This document shows positions 1-9,171 of a stretch of 64,000 bases of DNA, in pieces. The translations under genes and the position numbers were made by a program. Below the pieces are notes generated by a model. It saw only the letters and a program-made list of their open reading frames with translations. It was not told where the DNA came from and searched no databases. The first letter of the stretch is position 1, and every line of letters starts with the position of its first letter. The DNA is from Solimonas marina (GTDB lineage: Bacteria; Pseudomonadota; Gammaproteobacteria; Nevskiales; Nevskiaceae): NCBI RefSeq assembly GCF_012241385.1, contig NZ_JAAVXB010000001.1, forward strand, positions 186,001 through 250,000, given 5' to 3'.

Positions 1-37
1 CGCGCCCGCTCCGAGCGGTGCCCGTGCGGCGCACCCC

Positions 38-79
38 GGCGGCGGCCCGGATTCCGTCAAACCGGACCGGGCCGCCGCC
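38..79. other. 13-bp GC-rich hairpin downstream of the aldo/keto reductase gene
   Basis: Positions 38-50 and 67-79 are perfect 13-base inverted repeats separated by a 16-base loop. The hairpin lies 20 bases past the stop codon of the minus-strand aldo/keto reductase gene, where an end-of-transcript structure is expected. No U-tract follows on either strand, so it is not a classical intrinsic terminator. It could stabilise the mRNA 3' end or be a degenerate palindromic repeat. Confidence 0.4.
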
Positions 80-98
80 GTCGATCAGCGCCGCGCGG

Positions 99-1127
<1,029 letters not shown>

Positions 1128-1294
1128 CGCGTTTCCTTTCTGCATCGGGGGATGTGAGCGACCGCCTGTTAACGGTCGGTAACGTGGGCCGCATTGTACG
1201 CAAGCCTCGACACCGGATCGGCAGATCCGCGATGCATACAATGCAAGACTTTCATGACTCAAACGCACGAACCGTGTCGATGCGATCATGTGTC

Positions 1295-2185
1295 ATGCCT
1301 GCCGCTCCGCTACCGCCGCGCGACGGCGTCGGCGCCAGCTCCGTGCAGCTGCCCGACGGTCCGTGGCCGCGCGTGCTCGACTTCCTCGTCGATCGCTTCG
1401 CCGCGATTGACGTCGCCACCTGGCGCGCGCGCATGGCGCGCGGCCTGGTCGTCGACGAGCACGGCGCGCCGATCGACGAACACACGCCGTACCGCGCCGG
1501 TGTCAGCGTGTCCTACTACCGCGAACTCCCGAGCGAAGCGGAAATCCCGTTCGTCGCGCAGATTCTGTATCGCGATGCGCACCTGCTGATCGCCGACAAA
1601 CCGCACTTTCTGCCGGTCATTCCGGCCGGCCGCTATGTGCAGCAGAGCCTGCTGGTGCGCCTCAAGCGCGAGACCGGTCTCGCCGAACTGACGCCGCTGC
1701 ACCGCATCGACCGCGGCACCGCCGGCCTCGTCGCGTTCTCGACGAACGCGCAGACGCGCGGCCGCTATCAAGCGCTGTTCGCGACCCGCGCAATCGACAA
1801 GCGCTACGACGCCATCGCACCGCAGGTCGACGGGCTGCGCTTTCCGTTTGCGCGACGCAGCCGCCTCGTCGCCGGCACGCCGTTCTTCCGCATGCAGGAA
1901 GCCGACGGAACCCCGAACAGCGAAACGATCTTCGAATCGGCCGAGCCGCACGGCGCGCTGGCCCGCTATCGCCTGCAACTGTTGAGCGGCAAGAAGCACC
2001 AGCTACGCGTGCACCTCGCCGCGATCGGCGCGCCGATCGAAAACGATCCGTTCTACCCGACGCTGCGCGACGCCGCCGACGAAGACGACTTCGACAAGCC
2101 CCTGAAGCTGCTCGCTCGCCGGCTCGCGTTCGTCGACCCACTGAACGGCGAAACTCGCGTGTTCACGAGCCAACGCGAGCTATAG
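1295..2185 (+). CDS. RluA-family pseudouridine synthase
   Basis: About 296 residues. Isomerises uridine to pseudouridine in RNA. The active-site signature LTPLHRIDRGTAGLVAFS carries the catalytic Asp of the RluA class, and KKHQLRVHLAAIGAPI is the conserved C-terminal RluA motif. An N-terminal segment (PWPRVLDFLVDRF) resembles the short pre-catalytic domain of the subgroup often annotated only as pseudouridine synthase. Several in-frame ATGs exist (1229, 1241, 1280, 1295) and none has a strong ribosome binding site. I chose 1295 because similarity-like sequence starts soon after it. The target RNA position is unknown. The gene ends 7 bases before the convergent tspO stop codon. Confidence 0.85.
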   Translation: MPAAPLPPRDGVGASSVQLPDGPWPRVLDFLVDRFAAIDVATWRARMARGLVVDEHGAPIDEHTPYRAGVSVSYYRELPSEAEIPFVAQILYRDAHLLIADKPHFLPVIPAGRYVQQSLLVRLKRETGLAELTPLHRIDRGTAGLVAFSTNAQTRGRYQALFATRAIDKRYDAIAPQVDGLRFPFARRSRLVAGTPFFRMQEADGTPNSETIFESAEPHGALARYRLQLLSGKKHQLRVHLAAIGAPIENDPFYPTLRDAADEDDFDKPLKLLARRLAFVDPLNGETRVFTSQREL

Positions 2186-2192
2186 ACCTTCG

Positions 2193-2684
2193 CTATCCGA
2201 GCAGCGCCGGATTGCGCTGCCACACCGCATAGGTCAGCGCCACCGCGAACGACACCCAGGCGAAGTAGGGCAACAGCAGTACCGCCGCCAAGCGCTGCAC
2301 GCGCCAGAAGCTGAAGATCGTCGCCGCAACCAGCGCCCACAACAGCAACACCTCGGCGAACGCCAAGCCGCCCTGCCGCCAGCGAAAGAAAAACCACGTC
2401 CACAAGACATTGGCGAGCAGTTGCAGCGCATAAAGCACCAGCGCCGGCCCGGTGTCGCGCCCGACGCGGCGGCGCCAGGCCCGCCACAGCGCCACGCCCA
2501 TCATCACGTAGAGCAGTGTCCACACCGGCCCGAATACCGACCCCGGCGGCGCCCAGGGCGGTCGCGCCAGTTCGGCATAAAACGACCCCGCATTGATCGA
2601 ACCCAGCGCACCGATGGCGGCGCCGACGAACACAATCAAAAGACAGCACAACAACGAAACCAGCGAGCGGAAACCCTTACGCAT
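2193..2684 (-). CDS. tspO: TspO/MBR family tryptophan-rich sensory protein
   Basis: 163-residue integral membrane protein with five hydrophobic segments. It has the TspO hallmarks: the RPPWAPPGSVFGPVWTLLY motif after the first helix, and an ANVLWTWFFF tryptophan-rich segment in helix III/IV. Family members bind porphyrins and influence tetrapyrrole and stress responses. Length is normal (about 155-170). No promoter could be singled out. It converges with the upstream pseudouridine synthase gene with a 7-base gap, so both must share a terminator region or use Rho. Confidence 0.9.
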   Translation of the reverse strand: MRKGFRSLVSLLCCLLIVFVGAAIGALGSINAGSFYAELARPPWAPPGSVFGPVWTLLYVMMGVALWRAWRRRVGRDTGPALVLYALQLLANVLWTWFFFRWRQGGLAFAEVLLLWALVAATIFSFWRVQRLAAVLLLPYFAWVSFAVALTYAVWQRNPALLG

Positions 2685-2772
2685 CGGTCAGCGAAAATCG
2701 GAGGAAGTTGGGGGTAACCGTTCAGAATACGACAATCCGATTGGCACTTCCTGCATCGATCCGCCGGTGGCT

Positions 2773-3192
2773 TCAGGCCCCCTTGCCGCCGCGCCCGATC
2801 CGCGCCGCGGGCTTGGCCGCGTTCAAGGCCGCAGCCGCCTGCACCAGATGCTTGAACGCGGCGGCATCGAACCTTGCCCCTTCGTACAGGTCGATCGCCC
2901 GTCGCGCATTGCCGTCCAGGCTGGCATTGAACAGCCCGGCCGGATCGGCCAGCGACGCGCCCTTGGCGAACGTCAGCTTAAGCTTGTCCCGGTAGGACTC
3001 GCCGGTGCAGATGATCCCGCCGTGCTCCCACACCGGCGTACCGCGCCACTTCCAGGTCTCGAACACCCCCGGCACCGCCTCGCGGATCAACGCACGCACC
3101 CTGGCCAGCATCGCCCCGCGCCAATCGCCGAGTTCGGCAATGCGCCGGTCGATCAACACCGACGCGGATTCCAAAGATTCGTTCGCGCTCAT
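2773..3192 (-). CDS. DUF1801 domain-containing protein
   Basis: 139-residue small cytosolic protein of the DUF1801 (YdhG-like) family, recognised by the pattern ETWKWRGTPVWEHGG followed by DKLKLTFAKGASLADP. The biochemical role of the family is not established. The start at 3192 is supported by GGGAG 8-12 bases upstream; the open frame continues to 3282, but that stretch runs into a B-type palindromic repeat and is not expected to be coding. The next gene upstream on the same strand (GFA-fold protein) is separated by that repeat pair. Confidence 0.8.
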   Translation of the reverse strand: MSANESLESASVLIDRRIAELGDWRGAMLARVRALIREAVPGVFETWKWRGTPVWEHGGIICTGESYRDKLKLTFAKGASLADPAGLFNASLDGNARRAIDLYEGARFDAAAFKHLVQAAAALNAAKPAARIGRGGKGA

Positions 3193-3243
3193 TCGTGCAC
3201 TCCCAACGTGGTCACGATCAGAAAATCGGCGACCGGCTCCCCA

Positions 3244-3316
3244 CCTCGTAGGGCGGGATTCATCCCGCCGGTCGCGTGGCAAATACGCGCGAAAGGCGGG
3301 GCAAGCCCCGCCCTAC
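3244..3316. repeat. pair of B-type palindromic repeats (REP-like)
   Basis: Two copies of the GTAGGGCGGGATTCATCCCGCC element in opposite orientation: 3248-3270 in forward form, and 3293-3316 as GGCGGGGCAAGCCCCGCCCTAC. Each copy is itself a hairpin. The same element recurs more than 20 times in this window, almost always between genes. Such extragenic palindromes are usually non-autonomous and mobilised in trans by a RAYT transposase, which is not encoded here. Confidence 0.85.
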
Positions 3317-3327
3317 GAAGAAACCGT

Positions 3328-3732
3328 TCACTTCGGCAGGCCGTCGAAAACCGCGACATCGGTGAAGCCATCGTCCCACGCCGCACGGCTCGCCGCGAAC
3401 AAGTGCGCGTCGGGTTTGAGATCGACATCGTCATCCAGACTGCCGGCCGGCACCACCAGCAGCTTGCCGTCCATTTGCACACTCGGCAGCGCCGATCCGC
3501 ACACGCCGCAGAAACTGCGCGCGTGCCGCGTCGCCGACAGTGCGAAGTGCCGAAGCTGCTCCTCACCCGCCACCCACGTCAGACTCGCGGACTGCGAGAA
3601 CAGATTCGCACCATGCGCCGATCCCGTGTCCTTGCGGCAACGGGAGCAATGACACAGAAAGAATCGCTCGAAGCGCCCCTGCACCTCATATCGCACAGCA
3701 CCACAAAGACAGGCGCCACGGTAAATCGTCAT
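3328..3732 (-). CDS. GFA (glutathione-dependent formaldehyde-activating enzyme)/CENP-V-fold protein
   Basis: 134 residues. Zinc-binding cysteine pattern of the GFA fold: GACLCGAVRY near residue 7, LCHCSRCRKDTGSA near 26, and SFCGVCGSALP near 73. Family members are often labelled aldehyde-activating proteins, but most are not shown to be enzymes. GAGGAG stands 5 bases before the ATG at 3732, giving a confident start. Length is normal for a stand-alone GFA domain. It lies between two repeat-filled gaps and is probably monocistronic. Confidence 0.88.
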   Translation of the reverse strand: MTIYRGACLCGAVRYEVQGRFERFFLCHCSRCRKDTGSAHGANLFSQSASLTWVAGEEQLRHFALSATRHARSFCGVCGSALPSVQMDGKLLVVPAGSLDDDVDLKPDAHLFAASRAAWDDGFTDVAVFDGLPK

Positions 3733-3757
3733 CCGGTCTCCTCAGGCTCGCGGAGTC

Positions 3758-3948
3758 TGTAGGGCGGGGCTCGCCCCGCCTGTCGCGCCCGTCGATTTCA
3801 ACTCCGAACCCGGCGCGATCAATCTCACCCTACACGTCTCAACACCCAAACTGTTCGCTCAACTGACCGCTTTCGGCAATCTCGACTGGACCTTTGAGCG
3901 CCAAGAATTTAACCGAATAGTTCCGTAGGGCGGGATTCATCCCGCCGC
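3758..3948. repeat. intergenic B-type palindromic repeats
   Basis: B-type copies at 3760-3780 (GTAGGGCGGGGCTCGCCCCG variant) and 3926-3948 (canonical GTAGGGCGGGATTCATCCCG core). The 337-base gap 3733-4069 holds these two repeats and the terminator at 4014-4056; I see no gene in it. Confidence 0.8.
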
Positions 3949-4013
3949 TCGCCGCGACGTGTTCGAACAGCCCTGGCCGGCGAGGCGTACATCGGCCCGC
4001 GACTCGTCCACCC

Positions 4014-4056
4014 AAAAGAAAACCCCGGCGGCGCGTTCATCACGCACCGCCGGGGT
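4014..4056 (-). terminator. intrinsic terminator of the beta-helix/diheme gene
   Basis: Read on the minus strand, ACCCCGGCGG (4056-4047) pairs perfectly with CCGCCGGGGT (4031-4022) around a 15-base loop and is followed by TTTTCTTTT-like sequence (4022-4014). It lies 13 bases past the stop codon at 4070, the expected place for a Rho-independent terminator. Confidence 0.85.
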
Positions 4057-4069
4057 CGATGACCTCACG

Positions 4070-7000
4070 CTACTGTGCGCAGCTGGTCGAGCCGGGGTAC
4101 GCAGCCTCGTCGGCTTTGACGACGTTCTGGATCCACTGCTGGATCAGTGCGTGGCCTTCCTCGTCGACGACGCTGCGCGCCAGCGGCGGCATGCGCGCGG
4201 CCGGGGTCGTGGCGCTGGCGCTGATGCGGAACTCCATGATGGAGTCGGCCGAGTCGCCCGGATGGATGTCGTAGGTGCGGCCGCCGTTGCCTTCTTCGCC
4301 GGTCGCGGTCGGGCGCTTGCAGACACCGTAGGTGGTGTCGACGGCGCGCAGCGAATCCAGATAGAAGCCGGTGCTCGCGGCGTAGCCGCTGACGTTGTGG
4401 CAATGCTGGCAGTTGGCCTCCAGCCACGAACGCGCACGCGCTTCGACGTCCTGCGCGCTACCGGCGGCAAAGCCGCTGTCGCCCGGCTTGTTGAACGTCG
4501 GCACGCGCTCGATCTTGGCCGCGATCTGCGTGCTCGGATCAACGCCGAGATCGGACGGGCAACCCATCATCAAGCCGTGCGTGCACCAATAGGCAATCTG
4601 GTTGACGCCGGCCACCGCATGCTGGCTCTGCTCGGTGATCCGCGTCGACTCGGTGTGGTAAGCCTTGTTCATGTTGCGGATGCGCGGGCCGATCGGCGCC
4701 GCGCCGGCTTCCTGGTCGGCGCGCGAATGGCAGGTCAGACACTGGTTGGCGTTCGGCACCAGGTAAGCGTCGGTCGAGCCGGTGTGGACGATGCCGGAAT
4801 CGACGTCCGTCGTTTGCCAGTGCACCGGCGTAGTGCCGCCGGACAGCGCCAGCTTGGCGACCTGCTTGCCGTTCTCGGTGGTCCACATATAGGCCGCACC
4901 GTCCCAGCGCGCCACGCCTTTGCTGTTGACGCGCTTGATCAGCAGGCGCGTCTCGACCGGCGTTTCGGTGTCGTTGCCTTCATCGCGGAACGAGAACGTC
5001 TTGGCGATGATCGTGCCGCTCGGGAACACGATGACGGCATTGGTGCCATCGGTCTTGGCATCGCGGTAGACGGCCTGGGTGCCGGTCGGCAGATAGACGA
5101 CACGGTATTTGACGGCGTAGTCGGAGAACAGTTTGGTGTTCAGCGAATACGGCGTGCCGGTGCCGTTCGGTGCGCTGGTCGGATCTTCCGGATCGCGGAA
5201 CAGGTGGTACTGATCCAGCGTCGGGCAGTTGACCTTGGCCGCGGCGTAGTTGACCTCGCCGTCCTTGACGCTGGCCTCGCACAGTTGCGCCACCTGCTCT
5301 TCGGTCGGCGCCGGATCGTAGTCGCCACTGCGCTCGAACGGCGGAATCGTCACTTCAGGCAAACGGTCGAGGTTCTTGCCGTATTGCGCCTCGCACTTGT
5401 GCGACGAGATGTCGAAGCTCGACGGGAACTGCGCGATCGCCGCCGGATCGAGCTTGCTGGAAATGATCAGCTCCAGACCCTTGGTGCCGTGGAAGTTGGC
5501 GTAGGTGATGCTGTCGGTGCTGAAGGTGTTGTCGTCGTCGATGCACGAATACCAGTCCGGCATGATGCGGTCGTGCGGTTCGGCGCTGGCGAACTTGTAC
5601 TGGTTGTAATGGCAGCCCGGGTCCGGCACCTCGTTGGTGAGGATGGGCTTGCCGCGCTCGTCGTGCGGCACGTCCTCGCCGTTGGCGTCCTTCGGATACG
5701 CGCAGTCGGCATCGTAGGTGTCGAGCAGGCCATCCCAGAGAATGTGCGCGCCGCGGATATTGAGCAGCGCGGTCGGGCTGACCTGCAACAGCGGCGCCGG
5801 ACACTTCAGCAGGTTCTGCGGCAGCAGACAGCCGGCCTGGTTCTTGAGGCCGACGATGGCCGGCAGCAGCTTGGCCACGTCTTCGCTGGCAATGTTCTGC
5901 AGCGTCGGCAACGGCAGCTGGTTGCCGTTGTTCTTGAAGGTATTGCGGAAGATGTGCAGGCCTTCGGTGTACCAGTCGATGCGGTGCTCGCTGGGCCGGC
6001 CGGCGCCCTGCGGGAAGATCTCGTAGCTGGTGTGAATGATGCCGGCGGTGTTGTTGTCTTCGAAGGTGTTGTCGTAGATGTCGATGCGATCGTAGGCCAG
6101 CGTGATCATGCCGCTGCCAGACGGCACATTGCCGACGATGCCGCCGGACGTGAAGTTGTAGGTGTTGTTCATGCGCGCGGTGTTGCCGTGCATGACCGAG
6201 CGATCGCCGTACTGACGCAGATTGTCGAGGTCGTAGATCAGAAAACCGCCGGTATTGCACTCAGCGATGTTGGAGTCGTACTCGCCGCCGCGCACATTCT
6301 CGATCTCGAAGCCGAACACGTTGTACAGCGCGTGGCTGTTGCGGATGATCGCGGTGTTGGTCTGGCCGACGTAGATGCCGGCGTCCGACGCGCCGATCGA
6401 CACCGAATCCTCGATCAGGATGTTCTCCGACGACACCGGATAGATGCCGTAGCGACCCGACAGTTTGCTGACCGTGTAGTCCGGCGAACTGGTGTCGCCC
6501 AGGATGTTCTGCGGATCGTCCGGATCCTGCGTGGCCGGATCGGTGCACGCCACATTGAGCACCGCCGCGTTGTTGGCGAAGGCATTGTCGGCGGTGATCG
6601 GCGTCGCGCTTTCGCGGCCGCCGCCCGACGACCACATGGTGCGCACGCGCTGGATGGTGCCGTGATCGACACCGCGGAATTCGATGCCGTTGCCGCCGGT
6701 GTCGAGCACCGTCAGATCCTGCACCGTCACGCCGTGCACGCTGACCGCGAGAATGCCTTCCGGCGCGTTGTTGTTCTTGAACGACAACACCGTCTTGTCG
6801 CGGCCACAGCCACGAATCAGCACGTCTTCGGTATTGGTCAGCTGCAGCGACGAATTCAGCTCGAAATAGCCACAGCCGAACTCGATGACATCGCCCGGCG
6901 CGGCCTGCACCATCGCCGCGACCATTTCGCTGGTCGCGTCCGGGCCGGCCGCGATCTGAAACACGCGTCCATCGCCGGTGCTGCCGCCGCCGTCACTGCC

Positions 7001-7123
7001 GCCATCGCCGCTGCCCCCGCCGCCGGTTGCCGGCGTGGTCGCCTTGCTGCTCGAATTGCACGCGGACAGCCCCAAAGCCGCCGCGCACAGCACGACGGAT
7101 CCCAAACGCATCCATGACCCCAT
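4070..7123 (-). CDS. fused parallel beta-helix / SO2930-type diheme c-type cytochrome lipoprotein
   Basis: About 1017 residues. The N-terminus (MGSWMRLGSVVLCAAALGLSAC) is a lipoprotein signal peptide with lipobox LSAC, followed by a Gly/Ser-rich linker. Residues about 55-540 form a right-handed parallel beta-helix (recurring short patterns such as NGIEFRGVDHGTIQRV and NTAGIIHTSYEI). Residues about 640-1017 form a cytochrome-like module with two heme c motifs, CLTCH (about 795-799) and CQHCH (about 905-909). Known beta-helix (TIGR03805) and partner (TIGR03806/SO_2930-like) families normally sit in adjacent genes; here they share one open frame. Function of the pair is unknown; a periplasmic or surface redox role is inferred. 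Possible starts are 7132, 7123 and 7111; 7123 has GGGGAG at good spacing. Divergent from the Rieske oxygenase gene. Confidence 0.85.
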   Translation of the reverse strand: MGSWMRLGSVVLCAAALGLSACNSSSKATTPATGGGGSGDGGSDGGGSTGDGRVFQIAAGPDATSEMVAAMVQAAPGDVIEFGCGYFELNSSLQLTNTEDVLIRGCGRDKTVLSFKNNNAPEGILAVSVHGVTVQDLTVLDTGGNGIEFRGVDHGTIQRVRTMWSSGGGRESATPITADNAFANNAAVLNVACTDPATQDPDDPQNILGDTSSPDYTVSKLSGRYGIYPVSSENILIEDSVSIGASDAGIYVGQTNTAIIRNSHALYNVFGFEIENVRGGEYDSNIAECNTGGFLIYDLDNLRQYGDRSVMHGNTARMNNTYNFTSGGIVGNVPSGSGMITLAYDRIDIYDNTFEDNNTAGIIHTSYEIFPQGAGRPSEHRIDWYTEGLHIFRNTFKNNGNQLPLPTLQNIASEDVAKLLPAIVGLKNQAGCLLPQNLLKCPAPLLQVSPTALLNIRGAHILWDGLLDTYDADCAYPKDANGEDVPHDERGKPILTNEVPDPGCHYNQYKFASAEPHDRIMPDWYSCIDDDNTFSTDSITYANFHGTKGLELIISSKLDPAAIAQFPSSFDISSHKCEAQYGKNLDRLPEVTIPPFERSGDYDPAPTEEQVAQLCEASVKDGEVNYAAAKVNCPTLDQYHLFRDPEDPTSAPNGTGTPYSLNTKLFSDYAVKYRVVYLPTGTQAVYRDAKTDGTNAVIVFPSGTIIAKTFSFRDEGNDTETPVETRLLIKRVNSKGVARWDGAAYMWTTENGKQVAKLALSGGTTPVHWQTTDVDSGIVHTGSTDAYLVPNANQCLTCHSRADQEAGAAPIGPRIRNMNKAYHTESTRITEQSQHAVAGVNQIAYWCTHGLMMGCPSDLGVDPSTQIAAKIERVPTFNKPGDSGFAAGSAQDVEARARSWLEANCQHCHNVSGYAASTGFYLDSLRAVDTTYGVCKRPTATGEEGNGGRTYDIHPGDSADSIMEFRISASATTPAARMPPLARSVVDEEGHALIQQWIQNVVKADEAAYPGSTSCAQ

Positions 7124-7371
7124 GATCCCCATCTCCCCGGGCGCATCCGCCGTGCGGCGCCGCGCCTGATATGTGTCCCCACGGTCGAGTATATCGGTGC
7201 ATCGCGGCGCTGGCGGCCGGTCGGCGACGGGTAAATTCTGCCCATGCGCGGATGCTGCGCATCGCTCACCTGAATGGACTAAGACGAAGACGCGAACGCG
7301 AGTGACCATGTGTTCCGCGTCGTGGCCGTCTGGCCCGCGCGCAGGCCAAACGTCCGCACGGAGCCGTTGCA

Positions 7372-8391
7372 ATGGGTGACAACATCAATCTGAAGATCTT
7401 GCTCGAATCACAGGGCCTGGAACGCTGCCCGTTCCCGATCCCGACCGGCTGGTACTTCGTCGACTATTCCGACACGCTCAAGCCCACCGAGATGCGCAAC
7501 ATCACGCTGTTCGGTCAGGAATGGGTGCTGTTCCGCACCGAATCCGGCAAACCCGGCATGTCGGACCCTTACTGCCCGCACCTCGGCGCGCACATGGGCC
7601 ACGGCGGCAAGGTCTGCGGCGAGCATCTGCGCTGCCCCTTCCACCACTGGGAATACGACACGTCCGGCTGGTGCAAGAACATTCCGTACGGAAAAGTCAC
7701 GCCGCCGATCGTCAAGAAGCAGGCCATCCTGCGCACGCTGCCGATGGTCGAGAAGTACGGAATGATGTGGGCGTGGTATCACCCGCTGTGCGCCGAACCG
7801 ACCTTCGAGCTGCCGTACATCCCGGAGATCGAGGACGCCACCGGCTACACCGGCTCGCGCCGCGGCTCGTGGACCGCCGACACCTGCATCCAGGAAATCG
7901 CCGAGAACGGCGTCGACGTCGCGCACCTCAAGTTCCTGCACGGCGCGCCGGGCATCCCGCCGGTCAGCGCCACCTACGAAGGCCCGATCATGAAGCTCGA
8001 CATCGGTCAGGGCTACATCGTCGGCACCGCCTACGGTCCGGGCCTTAACGTGATGCGCTTCAACCAGCACGGCATCACCGCGACGATGATTTCGTACACG
8101 CAGCCAATCACCGCCGAGAAGAGCACGATGAACATGAGCTTCCGGCACGTCGACTACGCCGAAGGCACGCCCGAGCTGCACGCGTCGAAGAAAGTCATCG
8201 ACCACATGATCGGCGCCGCCGAGGGCGAGGAAAGCGCCGGCTTCGAGAGCGTCGACTTCATCGTCTGGAACAACAAGAAGTACCGCCCCAACCCGCTGCT
8301 CTGCGACGGCGACGGCCCGGTGCTGCAGTTCCGCAAGTGGTTCAAGCAGTTCTACAGCGGCGCCGACGCGGAAACACTCGCTAAGATTTAG
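7372..8391 (+). CDS. Rieske 2Fe-2S aromatic/steroid ring-hydroxylating oxygenase (KshA-like)
   Basis: 339 residues; terminal oxygenase that uses electrons from a ferredoxin to hydroxylate a cyclic substrate. Rieske cluster ligands are C68/H70 and C88/H91 (CPH..17..CPFH). The mononuclear iron site is in NGVDVAHLKFLHG (N179, D182, H185, H190). Overall organisation resembles 3-ketosteroid-9-alpha-hydroxylase oxygenases (KshA) rather than alpha/beta dioxygenases, so a steroid or alicyclic substrate is a reasonable inference but not proven. Start ATG 7372 has GGAG 9-12 bases upstream. The cognate ferredoxin follows, separated by an intrinsic terminator. The 248-base divergent gap upstream must hold its promoter. 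Confidence 0.88.
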   Translation: MGDNINLKILLESQGLERCPFPIPTGWYFVDYSDTLKPTEMRNITLFGQEWVLFRTESGKPGMSDPYCPHLGAHMGHGGKVCGEHLRCPFHHWEYDTSGWCKNIPYGKVTPPIVKKQAILRTLPMVEKYGMMWAWYHPLCAEPTFELPYIPEIEDATGYTGSRRGSWTADTCIQEIAENGVDVAHLKFLHGAPGIPPVSATYEGPIMKLDIGQGYIVGTAYGPGLNVMRFNQHGITATMISYTQPITAEKSTMNMSFRHVDYAEGTPELHASKKVIDHMIGAAEGEESAGFESVDFIVWNNKKYRPNPLLCDGDGPVLQFRKWFKQFYSGADAETLAKI

Positions 8392-8414
8392 CACTTCCGG
8401 GCAACCATCATCGA

Positions 8415-8445
8415 TGCCCCGGTCGCACGACCGGGGCATTTTTTT
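8415..8445 (+). terminator. strong intrinsic terminator between oxygenase and ferredoxin genes
   Basis: TGCCCCGGTCG (8415-8425) pairs with CGACCGGGGCA (8428-8438) around a 2-base gap (effectively a tetraloop), followed by seven T (8439-8445). The ferredoxin ribosome binding site GGAG (8447-8450) starts right after the T-run, so terminated and read-through transcripts differ exactly at the second cistron. Confidence 0.92.
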
Positions 8446-8456
8446 CGGAGACGCTT

Positions 8457-8780
8457 ATGACCGCGGTACGAGTCAAAGATCGCGACGGCAGCGAACAGAC
8501 GCTGGACGCCGCAGAAACCACGCCCCTGATGGAAACGCTGCGCGACGACGGCTACGGCATCGAAGGCACCTGCGGCGGCGCCATGTCCTGCGGCACCTGC
8601 CACGTCTACGTCAGCGAGGCCTGGGCAGCCAAGCTGCCGCCGCCGAGCGAGGACGAAAAGGCCATGCTCGAAGCGATCAGCGACTTCGCCGAAGTGCGCC
8701 CGACCTCGCGCCTGTCCTGCCAGATCCTGCCCGACATCATCTACGACGGCCTCGAAGTGGAGATCGCGCCGCAGGCGTGA
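8457..8780 (+). CDS. 2Fe-2S ferredoxin (adrenodoxin/putidaredoxin type)
   Basis: 107-residue electron carrier. Cluster ligands C39, C45, C48 (GTCGGAMSCGTCH, C-x5-C-x2-C) and C88 (RLSCQI) match the vertebrate-type ferredoxins that serve P450s and Rieske oxygenases. GGAG stands 6 bases before the ATG. Position right behind the Rieske oxygenase suggests it is that enzyme's electron donor; no ferredoxin reductase gene is visible in the window, so a reductase elsewhere must supply electrons. Confidence 0.92.
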   Translation: MTAVRVKDRDGSEQTLDAAETTPLMETLRDDGYGIEGTCGGAMSCGTCHVYVSEAWAAKLPPPSEDEKAMLEAISDFAEVRPTSRLSCQILPDIIYDGLEVEIAPQA

Positions 8781-8828
8781 TCGCGGCGGCGACGCTCCCA
8801 TGTCGTCGCACAGCGAAAGACCTCGGCG

Positions 8829-9070
8829 CGAGCCGCAGCGCCCACCTCCCCCAGCCCCTCCCCCCGCGAGCGGGCGGAGGGGAGCTGAAGCGGCGCAGGG
8901 CACAGGGCATCCCGTACGCCTCGACGCGCACATCCCTGAGCCCTGTCCGCCGGCAGAGCGCAGGGGAGACGAAGCAGTGCGCACCGTGAGTTCAGGTCAC
9001 CGCCCGAACGCGTCGACGCCGACGCCTTGAGCCCTCTCCGCCAGCGGGGCGGAGAGGCTTGGGTGAGGTG
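8829..9070. repeat. intergenic region with C-type (CCCTCTCC...GGAGAGG) palindromes
   Basis: The 391-base gap between the ferredoxin and dioxygenase genes (8781-9171) holds no convincing gene. It contains two imperfect palindromes of a third repeat type: 8842-8882 (CCCCAGCCCCTCC ... GGAGGGG) and 9029-9070 (GCCCTCTCC ... GGAGAGG then TTGGGTGAGG). Similar elements recur at 25897-26020. They look like another extragenic palindrome family. Confidence 0.6.
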
Positions 9071-9171
9071 GGGTGCTCGCAATCCACGCAAGCCCGGAAG
9101 CGGTGGCGCACCATTCCACCAGCGCTGCCGATTGCAACGCGGCGCGGACTCAGCTCCAATACGCGCCGCCG

